A stretch of DNA of 64,000 nt, taken from Brassica napus (taxonomy: Eukaryota; Streptophyta; Magnoliopsida; Brassicales; Brassicaceae). A model generated the notes under the pieces. The model was not told the origin of the DNA and searched no databases. It saw only the letters and a program-made list of their open reading frames with translations. The DNA is taken from the NCBI RefSeq assembly GCF_020379485.1, contig NC_063436.1:20954423-21018422 (forward strand). The letters are read 5' to 3'. The position numbers and the translations under genes were made by a program. Shown here in pieces: positions 13,301 through 23,736 of the stretch; within the stretch, counting starts at the first letter, position 1; each line of letters begins with the position of its first letter.

Positions 13301-13471
13301 AGCAAGAACTTCGAGCTTGGGTTGCAAGAAACTCTGCTTCTTCTTAGACGTCAAAGCATACCCAATAACGAGCTTCTCCTCCTGATGTTGAGACGACGCC
13401 GTATCGAGTACCATTTCACCGTCTGCTTCACTTCCTTGAGGCACCATGCTATCTTCTTCTTCCACTCGCAT
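7319..13471 (-). CDS. ITPK: Inositol-tetrakisphosphate 1-kinase (ITPK2/3 type)
   Basis: ATP-grasp kinase that phosphorylates inositol tri- and tetrakisphosphates on the route to phytate. Nine minus-strand exons: 13299-13471, 8662-8743, 8539-8571, 8348-8468, 8182-8274, 7986-8105, 7670-7902, 7511-7595, 7319-7431. They total 1,053 bases, in frame throughout, giving 350 residues, normal for the family. Recognisable blocks in order: [86 protein letters not shown] and the metal/ATP site [16 protein letters not shown]. The start is the only ATG in frame before the conserved region. Two oddities: intron 1 is 4,555 bp because it contains a complete Helitron, and the last intron (7432-7510) uses a GC donor. 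Closest recalled relative is Arabidopsis ITPK3 (At4g08170). All splice sites were read by eye. Confidence 0.93.
8910..13107 (+). mobile_element. Complete Helitron inside ITPK intron 1
   Basis: It starts with TCTATACTATACTAAAAGG at 8910, preceded by A, with a GGAG...CTCC fold next to the start. It ends with the hairpin CCGCGC-GTA-GCGCGG at 13080-13094, then CTAG at 13104-13107, followed by T. These are textbook Helitron ends with insertion between A and T and no target duplication. The 4,198 bp element lies wholly within intron 1 of ITPK, in the opposite orientation to that gene. No Rep/helicase reading frame is present, so it is non-autonomous. It carries at least one exon-like segment (see 9574-9729). 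Confidence 0.85.
9574..9729 (+). pseudogene. Exon-like segment carried by Helitron, source unknown
   Basis: An open frame of 52 codons (motifs [19 protein letters not shown] and [13 protein letters not shown]) ends exactly at a consensus donor, CAG|GTTTGTG, at 9730. About 80 bases later an acceptor (TCTAACAG, ending 9809) precedes another short coding-like stretch from 9810 that soon reaches a stop. The bias and splice sites suggest a captured gene piece, but I do not recognise the protein. Confidence 0.4.
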
Positions 13472-14377
13472 AACCTAAATCAGAGATGAAGAATCGGGGA
13501 AGAAGGAAACAGAGTGAGATTCAGCGGAGGAGTTAAGAAGAAAGGGAAAATTCGAGCTTGGCGATTTTGGAAGAAAGGGTTTTTAATTTCTAATCAGAAG
13601 CAAATATTTATAGAGAGATTTTGAGGTGGAATTGAATTGGTTTCGTTCCGAAGCTTCTTCGAACCTTTTTTTTTCTTCTTGGGATTTTTTTTTTTTTTTT
13701 TTGGTTTTCCTCTTCGAACCTCTGTCCGAATACCCACCCCCATTACTGCTGCTGGGCCTTTTATTTTCCACGTGGCTCAGATTTTCATTTTTCTTTTTGC
13801 ATCAAGGCTCCAGGTTTTTCATTTTGTCGACGTAACGCAAGCTTACAAAATCCAAATGGAATACACGTGTTTTTCATAACGTATCATTTTTTTTTTTAAC
13901 TAAAATTTTTGGAAAATATTTCAAAAACTTTCATAATGTATTATCATCTGATTAAAAAATTATGGCAAATGTTTTATATACAACTATACAAACGACAATT
14001 TTACTTTATTTATGAGAGTTCAATCTGATTGTACTTTGAAAGTCTCTTGTAAATATTGGAGATTATAAAGTCAATATTCAGAATTTCTGGAAAAAGTAAA
14101 TTATTACATAAATAGATATATTCACCATATACTAAAAAGTACAACATAAAAATGAATTTGACGATGTTTTTTTACTCACGAGCAGAACATTCAATCTATT
14201 ATTTCATTTTCATGTATTTGACATTTTTTTGATGCAATCTGTGTGTTTTTATAAACACATAACATGAAAACTAAAGTTTTCTTATGAAACTATGAATGTC
14301 CGTTAAACTAATTTTTATGTATCAAGACCCTTCCAACATTATTTTACATCCATCATGTTTTCCATTATTATATAAAA
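13472..14377. promoter_or_regulatory. ITPK 5' leader and promoter region, then AT-rich spacer
   Basis: Upstream of the ITPK start (minus strand) the sequence to about 13850 is rich in GA/CT runs typical of plant 5' leaders. No strong TATA box was assigned. From about 13860 to the Helitron end at 14378 it is featureless AT-rich DNA. Confidence 0.4.
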
Positions 14378-14420
14378 CTAGATTTTTTTAACCGCGCTAC
14401 GCGCGGATAAGATATTATAT

Positions 14421-15645
14421 GTATTTATCAATTCTAAAAAAATAATGTATAATATTGTATTACATTGTTTTAAGAATATAAAATAAGACCACATAACATA
14501 AATATATTTTCAAATTTTTTTTGTGGAAATCATTATGTTGTTTGATTTTTGTACTTGATTTACATATTTGCATAGTTATTTGTGATAGATGAATAACTAT
14601 ATTTTAATTATCAGTAAATAATATATATTTATTATATAATATAAAAAAATAAAATTATTTACTTTTAAAACAAACTTGGCTCATGTTGGGGACTCGGTTA
14701 TAGACATATCATATCCGAAGGAGACATTTTTACAGTTATTAATCTTCTTAACAGTCAAGAAACAAATATAAATATCAAAACAATATGTCATACGATCTCT
14801 TTGTGGAATAACTGCTCTGAAGAAATTCAATTTAGACATCAAAAAGGACTGGAAATGGATGTGCAGATGTTTTATCTAACTCAGCTTTACAAAATACTAT
14901 TCATAGTTCATATATCATTTATGTTCATCCTATTTTTTTGTCCATCATTTCTTAAACATCTTGAAATAACTGATGCTAATTAATAATAAACTTTTGGCTG
15001 GCAAAAAAAATTAATTTTGTCTAATTATCACTTAATAAATATATGTATTTCTCAATTCTAAAAAAATGATGTATAATATTGTATTACATTATTTAAAAAA
15101 TATAAAATAAGACTACCTAACATAAATATATTTTTTAAATTTTCTTTGTGGAAATCATTATGTTGTTTGATTGTTGTACTTGATTCACATATTTGCATAG
15201 ATATTTGTGATAGATGAATAACTATATTTTTATTATCAGTAAATAATATATATTTATTATATAATATAAGAAAAATGAAATTATTTATTTTTAAACAAAG
15301 TTGTCTCATGTTGGGGATTCAGTTATAGACATATAATATTCGAATAAGATATTTTTACAGTTATCAATCTTCTTAACAGTCAAGAAACAAATCTGAATAT
15401 CAAAACAATATCTCATACGATCTCTTTGTGGAATAACTACTCTGAAAATTTGAATTTAGGCATCAAAAAGGACTGAAAATGATGTGCAGAAGTGTTATCT
15501 AAGTCAGCTTTACAAAGTACTATTATTCATAGTTCATATATCATTTAAGTCCATCTTTTCTTAAACATCTTGAAATAACTGATGCTAATTAATAATAAAC
15601 TTTTGGCTGGAAAAAAAAATTAAATTTGTCTAATTATTGCTTAAA
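14421..15645. repeat. Two tandem copies of a ~615 bp unit
   Basis: Copy 1 runs from about 14421 to 15035 and copy 2 from about 15045 to 15645. Shared landmarks in the same order include TCAATTCTAAAAAAAT, TTGTGATAGATGAATAACTA, CTCATGTTGGGGA, GATCTCTTTGTGGAATAACT and CTTTTGGCTGG. Copies differ by scattered substitutions and small indels, so the duplication is not recent. An ORF in each copy is interrupted; no protein is recognised. Confidence 0.8.
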
Positions 15646-16614
15646 TATTTTATTAATATTGTCTAAGAAGCTTTCCATTGATATCATAGTTTAATTTTTT
15701 TTAGTTTTTTTGTTAATTTTAGAGTTTTTTGTATTTAAGATTTTTTCCATATTAAGCTTATATTTCTTTCACATAATATATATATGTCATAAAAATTACC
15801 ATCAAATCAGTTTTACTTATTTATTATTTTGTTTTCAATGAAAACACACTTTTTAAATAATTTAATTTAAAATAAAATTATATATTAATTTGTTGTATTC
15901 TAACAATTTGATTGATTTAATTAATTTGCTTTGGTGGATAACTTATAAAGTTTTCATATGAATCGGGGAAAGCAAGCTTATGTTGTTATATTATATTTAT
16001 TTGTGTATATGGAATCTATATATAATGCTAGTGTAATAAAGAAATAACATTATTTTTTTGTAACTTCAAAAAGATACATTATTACAATTTGAAATTATTC
16101 AAAATTGAATAAAATGGTAATTAAATAAATATAATTGTTTTTTTTTATCTTGTTTAGTTTGATTCTCATGAAAAGAAATCGATAGGTTAAACAAATGTTT
16201 CAAAATTTGTTCTGTTATTGTTTTGTCTATAAATTACAAAATTTATTGAATTGATATATTTAATTATTGCACCCTTAAATAATATTTTATTAAAACATTA
16301 GAGAACTGTGTTTTGAGTTGTTTTGTCAAAATTATACAAAAATCTATGATTTTTCATATTTGTCACGAAAATTTATATGTTAAACTTTCTTTTACAAAAT
16401 TCTTAACTTTGTCACGAAAAAGAAATCTATGTTTTTCATATTTGTCAATGTTCTCACACTTTCAAATAATATATTAGCTTAGTCACTTACTTATTTTTTT
16501 TGTACAAAACAAAGTATCGGAGTCTTGAAAGTTGAATCCATATTATTGTAAATGTACATAAGAGTTTGTGATTACATATTTAGTGATTCTTGTATATGTA
16601 TCCAAGAAAGTTTC

Positions 16615-16690
16615 AATGGCTTCGTGGTGTCTGTCCTATATTTATATCATATTAACCTGGGTTCGATCCTTTCCTTTGCATTGTTTTTTT
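16615..16690 (+). mobile_element. tRNA-like SINE fragment in Helitron
   Basis: Box A-like TGGCTTCGTGG at about 16618 and box B-like GGGTTCGATCC at about 16658 are spaced about 40 bases apart, followed by a run of T at 16684-16690. This looks like the pol III promoter head of a SINE. No tail or target duplication could be defined. Confidence 0.4.
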
Positions 16691-16808
16691 AATTTTTTAC
16701 GAAAAAATGAATAAGATGACATGGCAACTTCAGACTATCTGATTGGACGATTTTTTATGCCTACGTGGACACTCTAAGAGGAGGTTATATCCCCCTTTTA
16801 GTATAGCA

Positions 16809-18723
16809 TCCTACTATATAAAAGGGACTAAATCCCTATTTTCTAAGCCTTGCCACATGGGCAAAATATTGTGAACCAATCAAGATGCCATGTCATCCGG
16901 ACTTGAGTTTGAGTTAAAAAAAATAAGCTATTTTCGGAGCCCATTCGACCCATTTCGAAGCCTATTCCCGAGCCACTCTCTCATAAGCATAATCCCGTGT
17001 TCTAAACATCCTGTGTTAAATTTTTTAAAACACTCATATCTTAGAAATAGTTTAGAAAATATCTTTATATAAATGTTTTTTTCTTGAATAATATTTAACT
17101 ATAATTTTTTGTATCTTCTTAACTTTTATAATAAAAATATTGTTTTCAGATAGCAACAAAATATATATAAAAATTATCTTATTTTTCAATTTTTGATAAT
17201 TTTATTATATTATTTTAGAATCAATTATTTAATATTAATATAACATATAAATTTTATATGATTAAAATAAAATTCTTTTTTAATTATATATAAAATTCAT
17301 TAAGGGTATTGTTTTAATTAACACATTAGCGAATCACTTAGAAATTAATAATAAATCAATAACCTATCTAAAAGTCTAAAACCTAATAAAATATGAAAAA
17401 TAAGAAAAACTAACTAAATTTTAATATAAAATAGAAATTTAATATTACTAAAATAAAATTTATTTTTTAATATATATATAATATTAATTAAGGGTATTTT
17501 TTTAATTAATAAATTAGTGACTTAGCTAAAAATAAATAATAAATCAATGACTTAGCTAAAACCTAATAAAAACATGACAAATAAGCAAATTTACTAAAAT
17601 TATGGATAATATGAAATATGATTGATTCTTTAATACAAAATTAAAATAAGAGTTTTGTTAAATCAAACATAAGTTTGTCGTATCGGTGTTACAAAAAAAA
17701 AACAATAATTAATAGTGTCGTAGGAATTATGTATTTTCCATTAGCGAATAAAATTGAAGCAGATTGTTGGAGGATATCTCAACGTATAGACGAGATTATG
17801 GAGATTGATATGGGAGTTGAAGTAACGGACACAACTGTTCCTCCGCAAAGAAACGCTCTTGCTAGACATCCTGGATAAAATGAAAGAGATATATATGAAC
17901 TTGGCTTTGTGTTAATGGATGGTGACTTTCCAATGCTGTTTGGAGCAAGGGCCAATATACACGCACCAAATCACCACTGCAAGCGGAAGCTGAAGGTTTG
18001 TTATGGGCAATGCAAGTGATACTGAAGTTTGGACACAAAGAGATGGTCTTTCAATCAACTGTGAACAACTGGTTATACTCATTCAAAAGGAGGAAGACTA
18101 GCCTGCTTTGGACTCGGAGCTAGACGAAATACATGCTGTATCTAAATAATTTTCTGAACTTTCTATTGCTTATATTCTTAGATCTTTAAAATTCTGTACG
18201 AATAGCCTAGCAAAAGGTGTCCGATCACGCGCATCTCGATCAGCTTTTGTAAACCCTTTTGCACCAAGTTGGCTAGCCCCACAAGTTAGCATGAGGGTGC
18301 CAAAAAAGAGAATAAAGTTGAAAGTGAAACTAAATATTCCAATGAACAAATTTATAAGAAGTTCATATTTATGTGGATGTCTATATGGGACAAACAATTT
18401 TTTTTAGACAATTATAGAATGTAGTCACGAAAAATCAATCTTAAAATATATAATTAAAAAAAACCATTTAAACAAATCATCAAAATTTTCAATATTACAG
18501 CAAATAAGAATATAAAGACCAACTATATTCTCTTCATGTATAATGTGTTGTGGTAAGATTCAAAAAAATTAACTTACTTTACAGTAAGGAAAAATTAGAT
18601 TTTTAATTCCAAATTTACAGTAAAAACATAACATTTTATAAAACTAAACAATTGACATAATAGTATAAAAATATAAAAAAAAAATTAAAATACTATCCGC
18701 GCGTAGCGCGGACAAGGACCTAG
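16809..18723 (+). mobile_element. Helitron on plus strand (head-to-head pair, right)
   Basis: It starts TCCTACTATATAAAAGGG at 16809 after an A, with an immediate fold GGGA-CTAAA-TCCC. It ends with hairpin CCGCGC-GTA-GCGCGG at 18697-18711 and CTAG at 18720-18723 followed by T. The element is 1,915 bp. It carries a fragment of a LINE ribonuclease H domain and no Helitron proteins, so it is non-autonomous. Confidence 0.8.
17690..18290 (+). pseudogene. LINE-type ribonuclease H (RVT_3) fragment
   Basis: Across three frames the sequence reads as the C-terminal ribonuclease H domain of plant LINE retrotransposons. In order: ISQRIDEIMEI and VPPQRNALARHPG, then SPLQAEAEGLLWAMQVILKF, then a QLVILIQKEED-like stretch, then SLAKGVRSRA. 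The QAEA-LLWAM block is the hallmark of this family. Frame changes and at least one stop break it, so it is inert. It lies inside the Helitron at 16809-18723 and was probably carried there with it. Confidence 0.7.
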
Positions 18724-19897
18724 TAGAAATAATGGATGTAACTGGTAAATTGATTTGGAATTAATAGAGCTAAAATAAATGGAATGATAAAAATCGAATA
18801 CAACAAAAAATTGAATGGAATACATTTCATTTATTCATGAACAATTTTGTATGGAATACTTTTCTTTGTATTTTATCAAAATATTTTTAGAAAATATTTT
18901 CCAATTTTTTTACATCCATCATGTTTTCCAATTTTTTTTTCTTTTTAAACAAAAAAAATATTTTTAGAATTGGTGGAATGATCATTCCATTCCATTTATA
19001 TCAAATGGTAAAAAAAAATTGAAATTAACGGAATCCACCATTTAACATCGTTCCATTCCAAAATATTGTAATCCAGTTGTACTTTATATGTCTTCGTTTG
19101 CAAACTCCATTTTCAAACCTAAAGTGCTCACGTAACGTGAATTTTAAAATCAAACGATAAAAAGGCACTGAGAGTGAAACAAAATTGTTAGGGGAAATTA
19201 ATGGTCTTTTGTTTAATACAAAGTGTTCCACTAGCCAAAATGTTTTTCCATGTAAGCTCCAAAATCTCTAGAGACAAATCTTCTGGCACATGACTTGAAA
19301 ACGATATATACAATTTATAGGGATTGTGAATAGAGATGGAACTGATGTTTGCTTTGTGTTAAAACGAGAATCATCCAAATGAATTTTAAAATTTTACTTT
19401 AAAATAAAACTCATCTAAATGAGTCTAACTGTTACATCTGGATAAAAATAAATCTATTCAAATAATAAATGATGAATTTACTCTTATCAAAAGAAAACAT
19501 TTAGATCCAAATTTAGATAAACAAATAATCCTTGATATATTTTCTATAAAAATTGCAAAACCACATTTTTCTACCGGAGATTTTTCTTACCTTTTCTTGG
19601 GGTTTCCGGTTCCTTTTTAGTTAGTGTAAAATGTAAATTGACCCATTTGCTTTTAATTTTTTGACTCTGCGTCGTCGTCCAAAGTCTTCACTCGCACCAG
19701 AAACGTGGAAAAAAAAAAAAGAACCGAATTTTATTTTCTCGGTGTTTCTCGAGCAACACTCGCATATTGCAATCGAGTTCAGACAAGAAGTGATTTTCAA
19801 CAATCAACGCTCCAATTCAGACAAGGAGTAAGTTTGTGCCTTTTTTGTGTCAGATCCTTTTGAGTTTGGTCGTATTGTCGAGGCGGAGATCTCGACG
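18724..19897. other. Intergenic region and VSR promoter/leader
   Basis: From 18724 to about 19230 the DNA is AT-rich with repeated GGAAT/ATTCC words that suggest an old MITE, but no clean ends were found. From about 19550 to 19897 the sequence becomes CT-rich and leads into the receptor gene's ATG, consistent with its 5' leader. No TATA box was assigned. Confidence 0.4.
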
Positions 19898-22800
19898 ATG
19901 AAGCAACAACACAAGCAGAACCACCTCCTCTGTTTCCTCCTTCCTTGTCTGCTTCTCTCAATTCCCTTCTTCTCCGAGGCTCGATTCGTGGTGGAGAAGA
20001 ACAGCTTATCGGTGACTTCCCCGGAGAGCATAAAGGGGACTCACGACAGCGCAATTGGAAACTTCGGGATCCCTCAGTACGGCGGAAGCATGGCCGGCAC
20101 CGTAATTTATCCAAAGGAGAATCAGATTCGTGCAAAGAGTTCAGCGATTTCTCTATTTCTTTCAAGTCGCAGCCTGGTGCTCTCCCTACCTTCCTCTTGG
20201 TTGATCGTGGAGGTTCAAAACTAAACTCATTTTTCTCCTTTAAGTTACTTCTTTGTATCTTATAATTGTATGTTAGATTTAGGAAATGTAATGCCTTTCT
20301 TCTAATTTTGTTAATGTTTCTGCATAAGCTTAGCCAAAAGTTCTAAAAATTGGTCTAAACAGGCACCTAGAAAATACTATTTTATTTCCTATCTACTACA
20401 GGCAACAAAGAATCAAAATCTCACTATATTTTTTCCCGGCCAATAGGATTAGATTTAGGAAATGTAATACATTTCTTTCATGTTTCTGCATAAGTTTAGC
20501 CCTTTGTTCTAAAAATCGGTCTAGGCGGGGCACCTAAAAAATACTATTCTCTCCTATTTACAGCTACAAAGAATCAAAATCTCACTATATTTTTCCTGGC
20601 AAATTGGATATGAGCCAAACAATCTAGCCGCTCGTCTAAACAATAATCTTCTATAGACGTCTGACTACCGCCTAGTGATTTTTTGAACATTGACTTAGCC
20701 TAATGGATAATTCTATTCTGTTTTCTAGATTGCTTTTTCGCATTAAAGGTCTGGAACGCACAAAAAGCCGGTGCTTCCGCTGTTCTCGTAGCAGACAATG
20801 TTGATGAGCCTCTGATCACTATGGACACACCAGAAGAGGATGTTTCATCAGCCAAATACATCGAGAACATCACCATACCTTCTGCTCTCGTCACAAAAAC
20901 TTTCGGCGAGAAGCTGAAGAAAGCAATCAGCGGAGGTGACATGGTGAACTTGAATCTCGACTGGAGAGAAGCCGTCCCTCACCCTGACGCCCGCGTCGAG
21001 TACGAGCTCTGGACCAACAGCAACGACGAGTGCGGGGTCAAGTGCGACATGTTGATGGAGTTCGTCAAAGATTTCAAAGGCGCCGCGCAGATTCTCGAGA
21101 AAGGCGGGTACACGCAGTTTAGGCCTCATTACATCACTTGGTACTGTCCTCACGCGTTCACGTTGAGTCGGCAGTGTAAGTCTCAGTGTATCAACAAGGG
21201 GAGGTACTGCGCTCCTGATCCGGAGCAGGACTTTAGCTCCGGGTACGATGGAAAAGACGTTGTTGTGGAGAATTTGAGACAGCTTTGCGTTTACAAGGTG
21301 GCGAATGAGACCGGGAAACCGTGGGTTTGGTGGGATTACGTCACTGATTTTCAGATCAGATGTCCCATGAAGGAGAAGAAGTACAACAAAGAGTGTGCTG
21401 ATTCTGTTATCAAATCTCTTGGTGAGTCTTTCTATTTATAGGTTGGAAATTAAAAGAACTTAATAATATATATATTTTTTATGTATTTACAGGAATTGAT
21501 AGTAGAAAACTAGACAAGTGTATGGGAGACCCTGATGCTGACTCGGACAATCCGGTTCTAAAGGAAGAACAAGATGCTCAAGTAAAATTACTTAAATGAT
21601 AACCCATCTTAGCTGTGATGTTCTTTGAGGTACTTACATGTGTTGTGTAGGTTGGCAAGGGTTCAAGGGGTGATGTTACCATATTACCTACATTGGTTGT
21701 CAACAACAGACAGTACCGAGGTTTGTCGCGTAAGACTTCAATACTCTAAGTTCATCTTGTTAAATAAATGTTTCCTTGCAGGCAAGTTGGAGAAGAGTGC
21801 TGTACTGAAGGCCCTATGTTCTGGTTTTGAGGAGACGACTGAACCAGCTATATGCCTGAGCACAGGTATATATATACCTGCTTGGTCACATCTTTTAATA
21901 CTTAAATGTGAAATTTGAAATTCGCATTTTTCGACTGAAAATTGACAGAGATGGAGTCAAACGAGTGCTTAGATAACAATGGCGGTTGTTGGCAAGATAA
22001 ATCAGCCAACATAACTGCTTGCAAGGTATTCCTTCGCAAATGTTTTTTTGTTATATATGTATGTATTAATCTGCTTAATTTTGGCAGGATACTTTCCGAG
22101 GAAGAGTATGCGAGTGTCCTCTAGTAGATGGTGTGAAATTCAAAGGGGATGGATACAGCCACTGTGAACGTGAGTTGTTCTTGTCATCTTAATAAGTAGT
22201 TTATAATTTAATAGACTTATGTTATTTAGTAGCAAACTTATAGTCGCTTGGTGTTTGCATTGACAGCAAGCGGGCCAGGGAGATGCACGATCAACAATGG
22301 AGGTTGTTGGCATGAAGAGAGAGATGGACATGTTTTCTCTGCTTGTGTGGTTAGTTTTCTCTTCATTTTTGAGCACAAACTTGCCGTATTATAATAGGAG
22401 ACTAATGTCTCAATTTTTGTGATACATTCAGGACAAGGACAGTGTTAAGTGCGAGTGTCCACCAGGATTCAAAGGAGACGGTGTTAAGAAGTGTGAAGGT
22501 TAGAGGACCCTCTCTCTCTCAAACTTGTGTGACACTACTTCTTAGTCCTATTTTATAATGCTTCCTTTTACCAGACATTAATGAGTGCAAAGAGAAGAAA
22601 GCTTGTCAGTGCCCGGAATGTAGCTGTAAGAATACTTGGGGAAGCTATGAGTGCTCTTGTAGCGGTGACCTTCTCTACATCAGAGATCACGACACTTGCA
22701 TCAGTGAGTTTTCATTAACTTGCAAGTCTTAGAGTTTAAGAATACATTACAAATAGCGTTTCTTTTGTTGAAATTTAGGCAAGATTGGTTCACAAGTGAA

Positions 22801-23115
22801 GTCAGCGTGGACGGCCGTTTGGCTTATAATGTTATCATTGGGACTTGCAGCTGGTGGGGCGTACCTCGTTTACAAACATAGACTACGGGTAAGCTTTTCT
22901 CTTCTTTGATTTGCCTTTTTTGTTTTGTGGCCTGAGATGTCTTTGGACCTAAACACGGTTGCTTGGGGAAATGTTTTTTTTTTGTTTTGAAATATTCTCT
23001 GTCTGTGGTTTTACAGCAATACATGGACTCAGAGATAAGAGCCATAATGGCACAGTACATGCCACTGGACAACCAACCGGAGGTCCCAAACCACGTGAAT
23101 GATGAACGCGCCTGA
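19898..23115 (+). CDS. VSR: Vacuolar-sorting receptor (VSR3/4 type), frameshifted in exon 1
   Basis: Type I membrane receptor that sorts soluble cargo from Golgi/TGN to vacuole. Twelve exons: 19898-20212, 20729-21421, 21493-21581, 21651-21720, 21782-21865, 21949-22025, 22088-22169, 22267-22349, 22432-22498, 22575-22703, 22779-22888, 23017-23115. Signal peptide, protease-associated domain ([20 protein letters not shown]), central cysteine-rich region, EGF-like repeats ([12 protein letters not shown]; calcium-binding [13 protein letters not shown]), membrane span ([19 protein letters not shown]) and tail sorting motif YMPL are all visible. Exon lengths sum to 1,898, one short of a multiple of three. 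Near 20130 the frame breaks: PKENQ is followed by five bases where the family has six before [14 protein letters not shown], and the unshifted frame stops at 20224. All other junctions are clean. This is a recent pseudogene, a lesion in this accession, or an assembly error. Recalled relatives: At2g14720/At2g14740. Confidence 0.9.
20270..20615. repeat. Tandem ~175 bp duplication in VSR intron 1
   Basis: The phrase TTAGATTTAGGAAATGTAAT occurs near 20273 and 20450, and CAAAGAATCAAAATCTCACT near 20405 and 20568, with similar sequence between. Divergence between copies is moderate. It lies wholly in intron 1. Confidence 0.65.
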
Positions 23116-23736
23116 GAGAGTGGCACGGTCCCATCTATTTATTCCTCGTTGCGGCCCTTGATGCCTTTGTATCTCTGTAACTCTACCAAATAGTGTATTT
23201 ACTGAAACAGGTTTGGAAAATTTCAATGGTTTTATACTTTTTGTAACGCATACTTGTGTGTCTTACTATTTCCACTTGTGTCCATGGGACTTGTGTACTA
23301 CTGAAACTTTTATTTAGCTTCGTGGAATTAGAAAAGAAAGAATATAATTTAAAGTTCGATTTTGACAGAAGTCCGATTATTTGTTCCAGACTTCTAGTTC
23401 TTTTCTTTTACCTATAAATCTAAGAATGTAGATGCAAATCCATGTCAAGTACATTTGTTTACCAATAGCTGACCAAAAAAATGTTCAACAATTTTGACCA
23501 AAATAAGTTCAACAATATACAAAACGACATCGTTTCTAAAAATCAAAAAAGAAAAACGTGGCCAACAACATTTCTATTTTCACCAGTTTACCTACCCAAT
23601 AATCGCTCTTTTTAACGGTCACATTTTCCTCCTTCCTTAATTAAACTTTCTTAACCCAAAAAAAAACACATTTCCTTATTTTACCGCTTCTTCTTCTTCT
23701 TCTTCTTCGATCTCTCTTCTGAATTCGGATCTCATC
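23116..23736. other. VSR 3' region and APK1 upstream region
   Basis: About 620 bp separate the receptor stop from the APK1 start, both genes on the plus strand. The first part should be receptor 3' untranslated sequence; the last 60 bases, CTTCTTCTTCTTCTTC and neighbours, look like the APK1 leader. No other feature seen. Confidence 0.45.

Larger units (their letters stand above)
14378..16807 (-). mobile_element. Helitron on minus strand (head-to-head pair, left)
   Basis: Read on the minus strand, the 3' end shows the hairpin CCGCGCGTAGCGCGG (14392-14406 region), a short spacer, CTAG at 14378-14381 and then T. The 5' end at about 16807 reads GCTATACTAAAAGGGGG, matching the TCTATACTAAAAGG start of this family except for TC changed to GC. 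The element is 2.4 kb with no Rep/helicase frame. Most of its interior is a ~615 bp tandem duplication. Its 5' end touches the 5' end of the next Helitron, which points the other way. Confidence 0.7.

Noticed and set aside
13583..13879. Open frames on both strands rich in Phe or Lys
   Set aside because: They come from T/A homopolymers in the ITPK upstream region and have no protein-like features.
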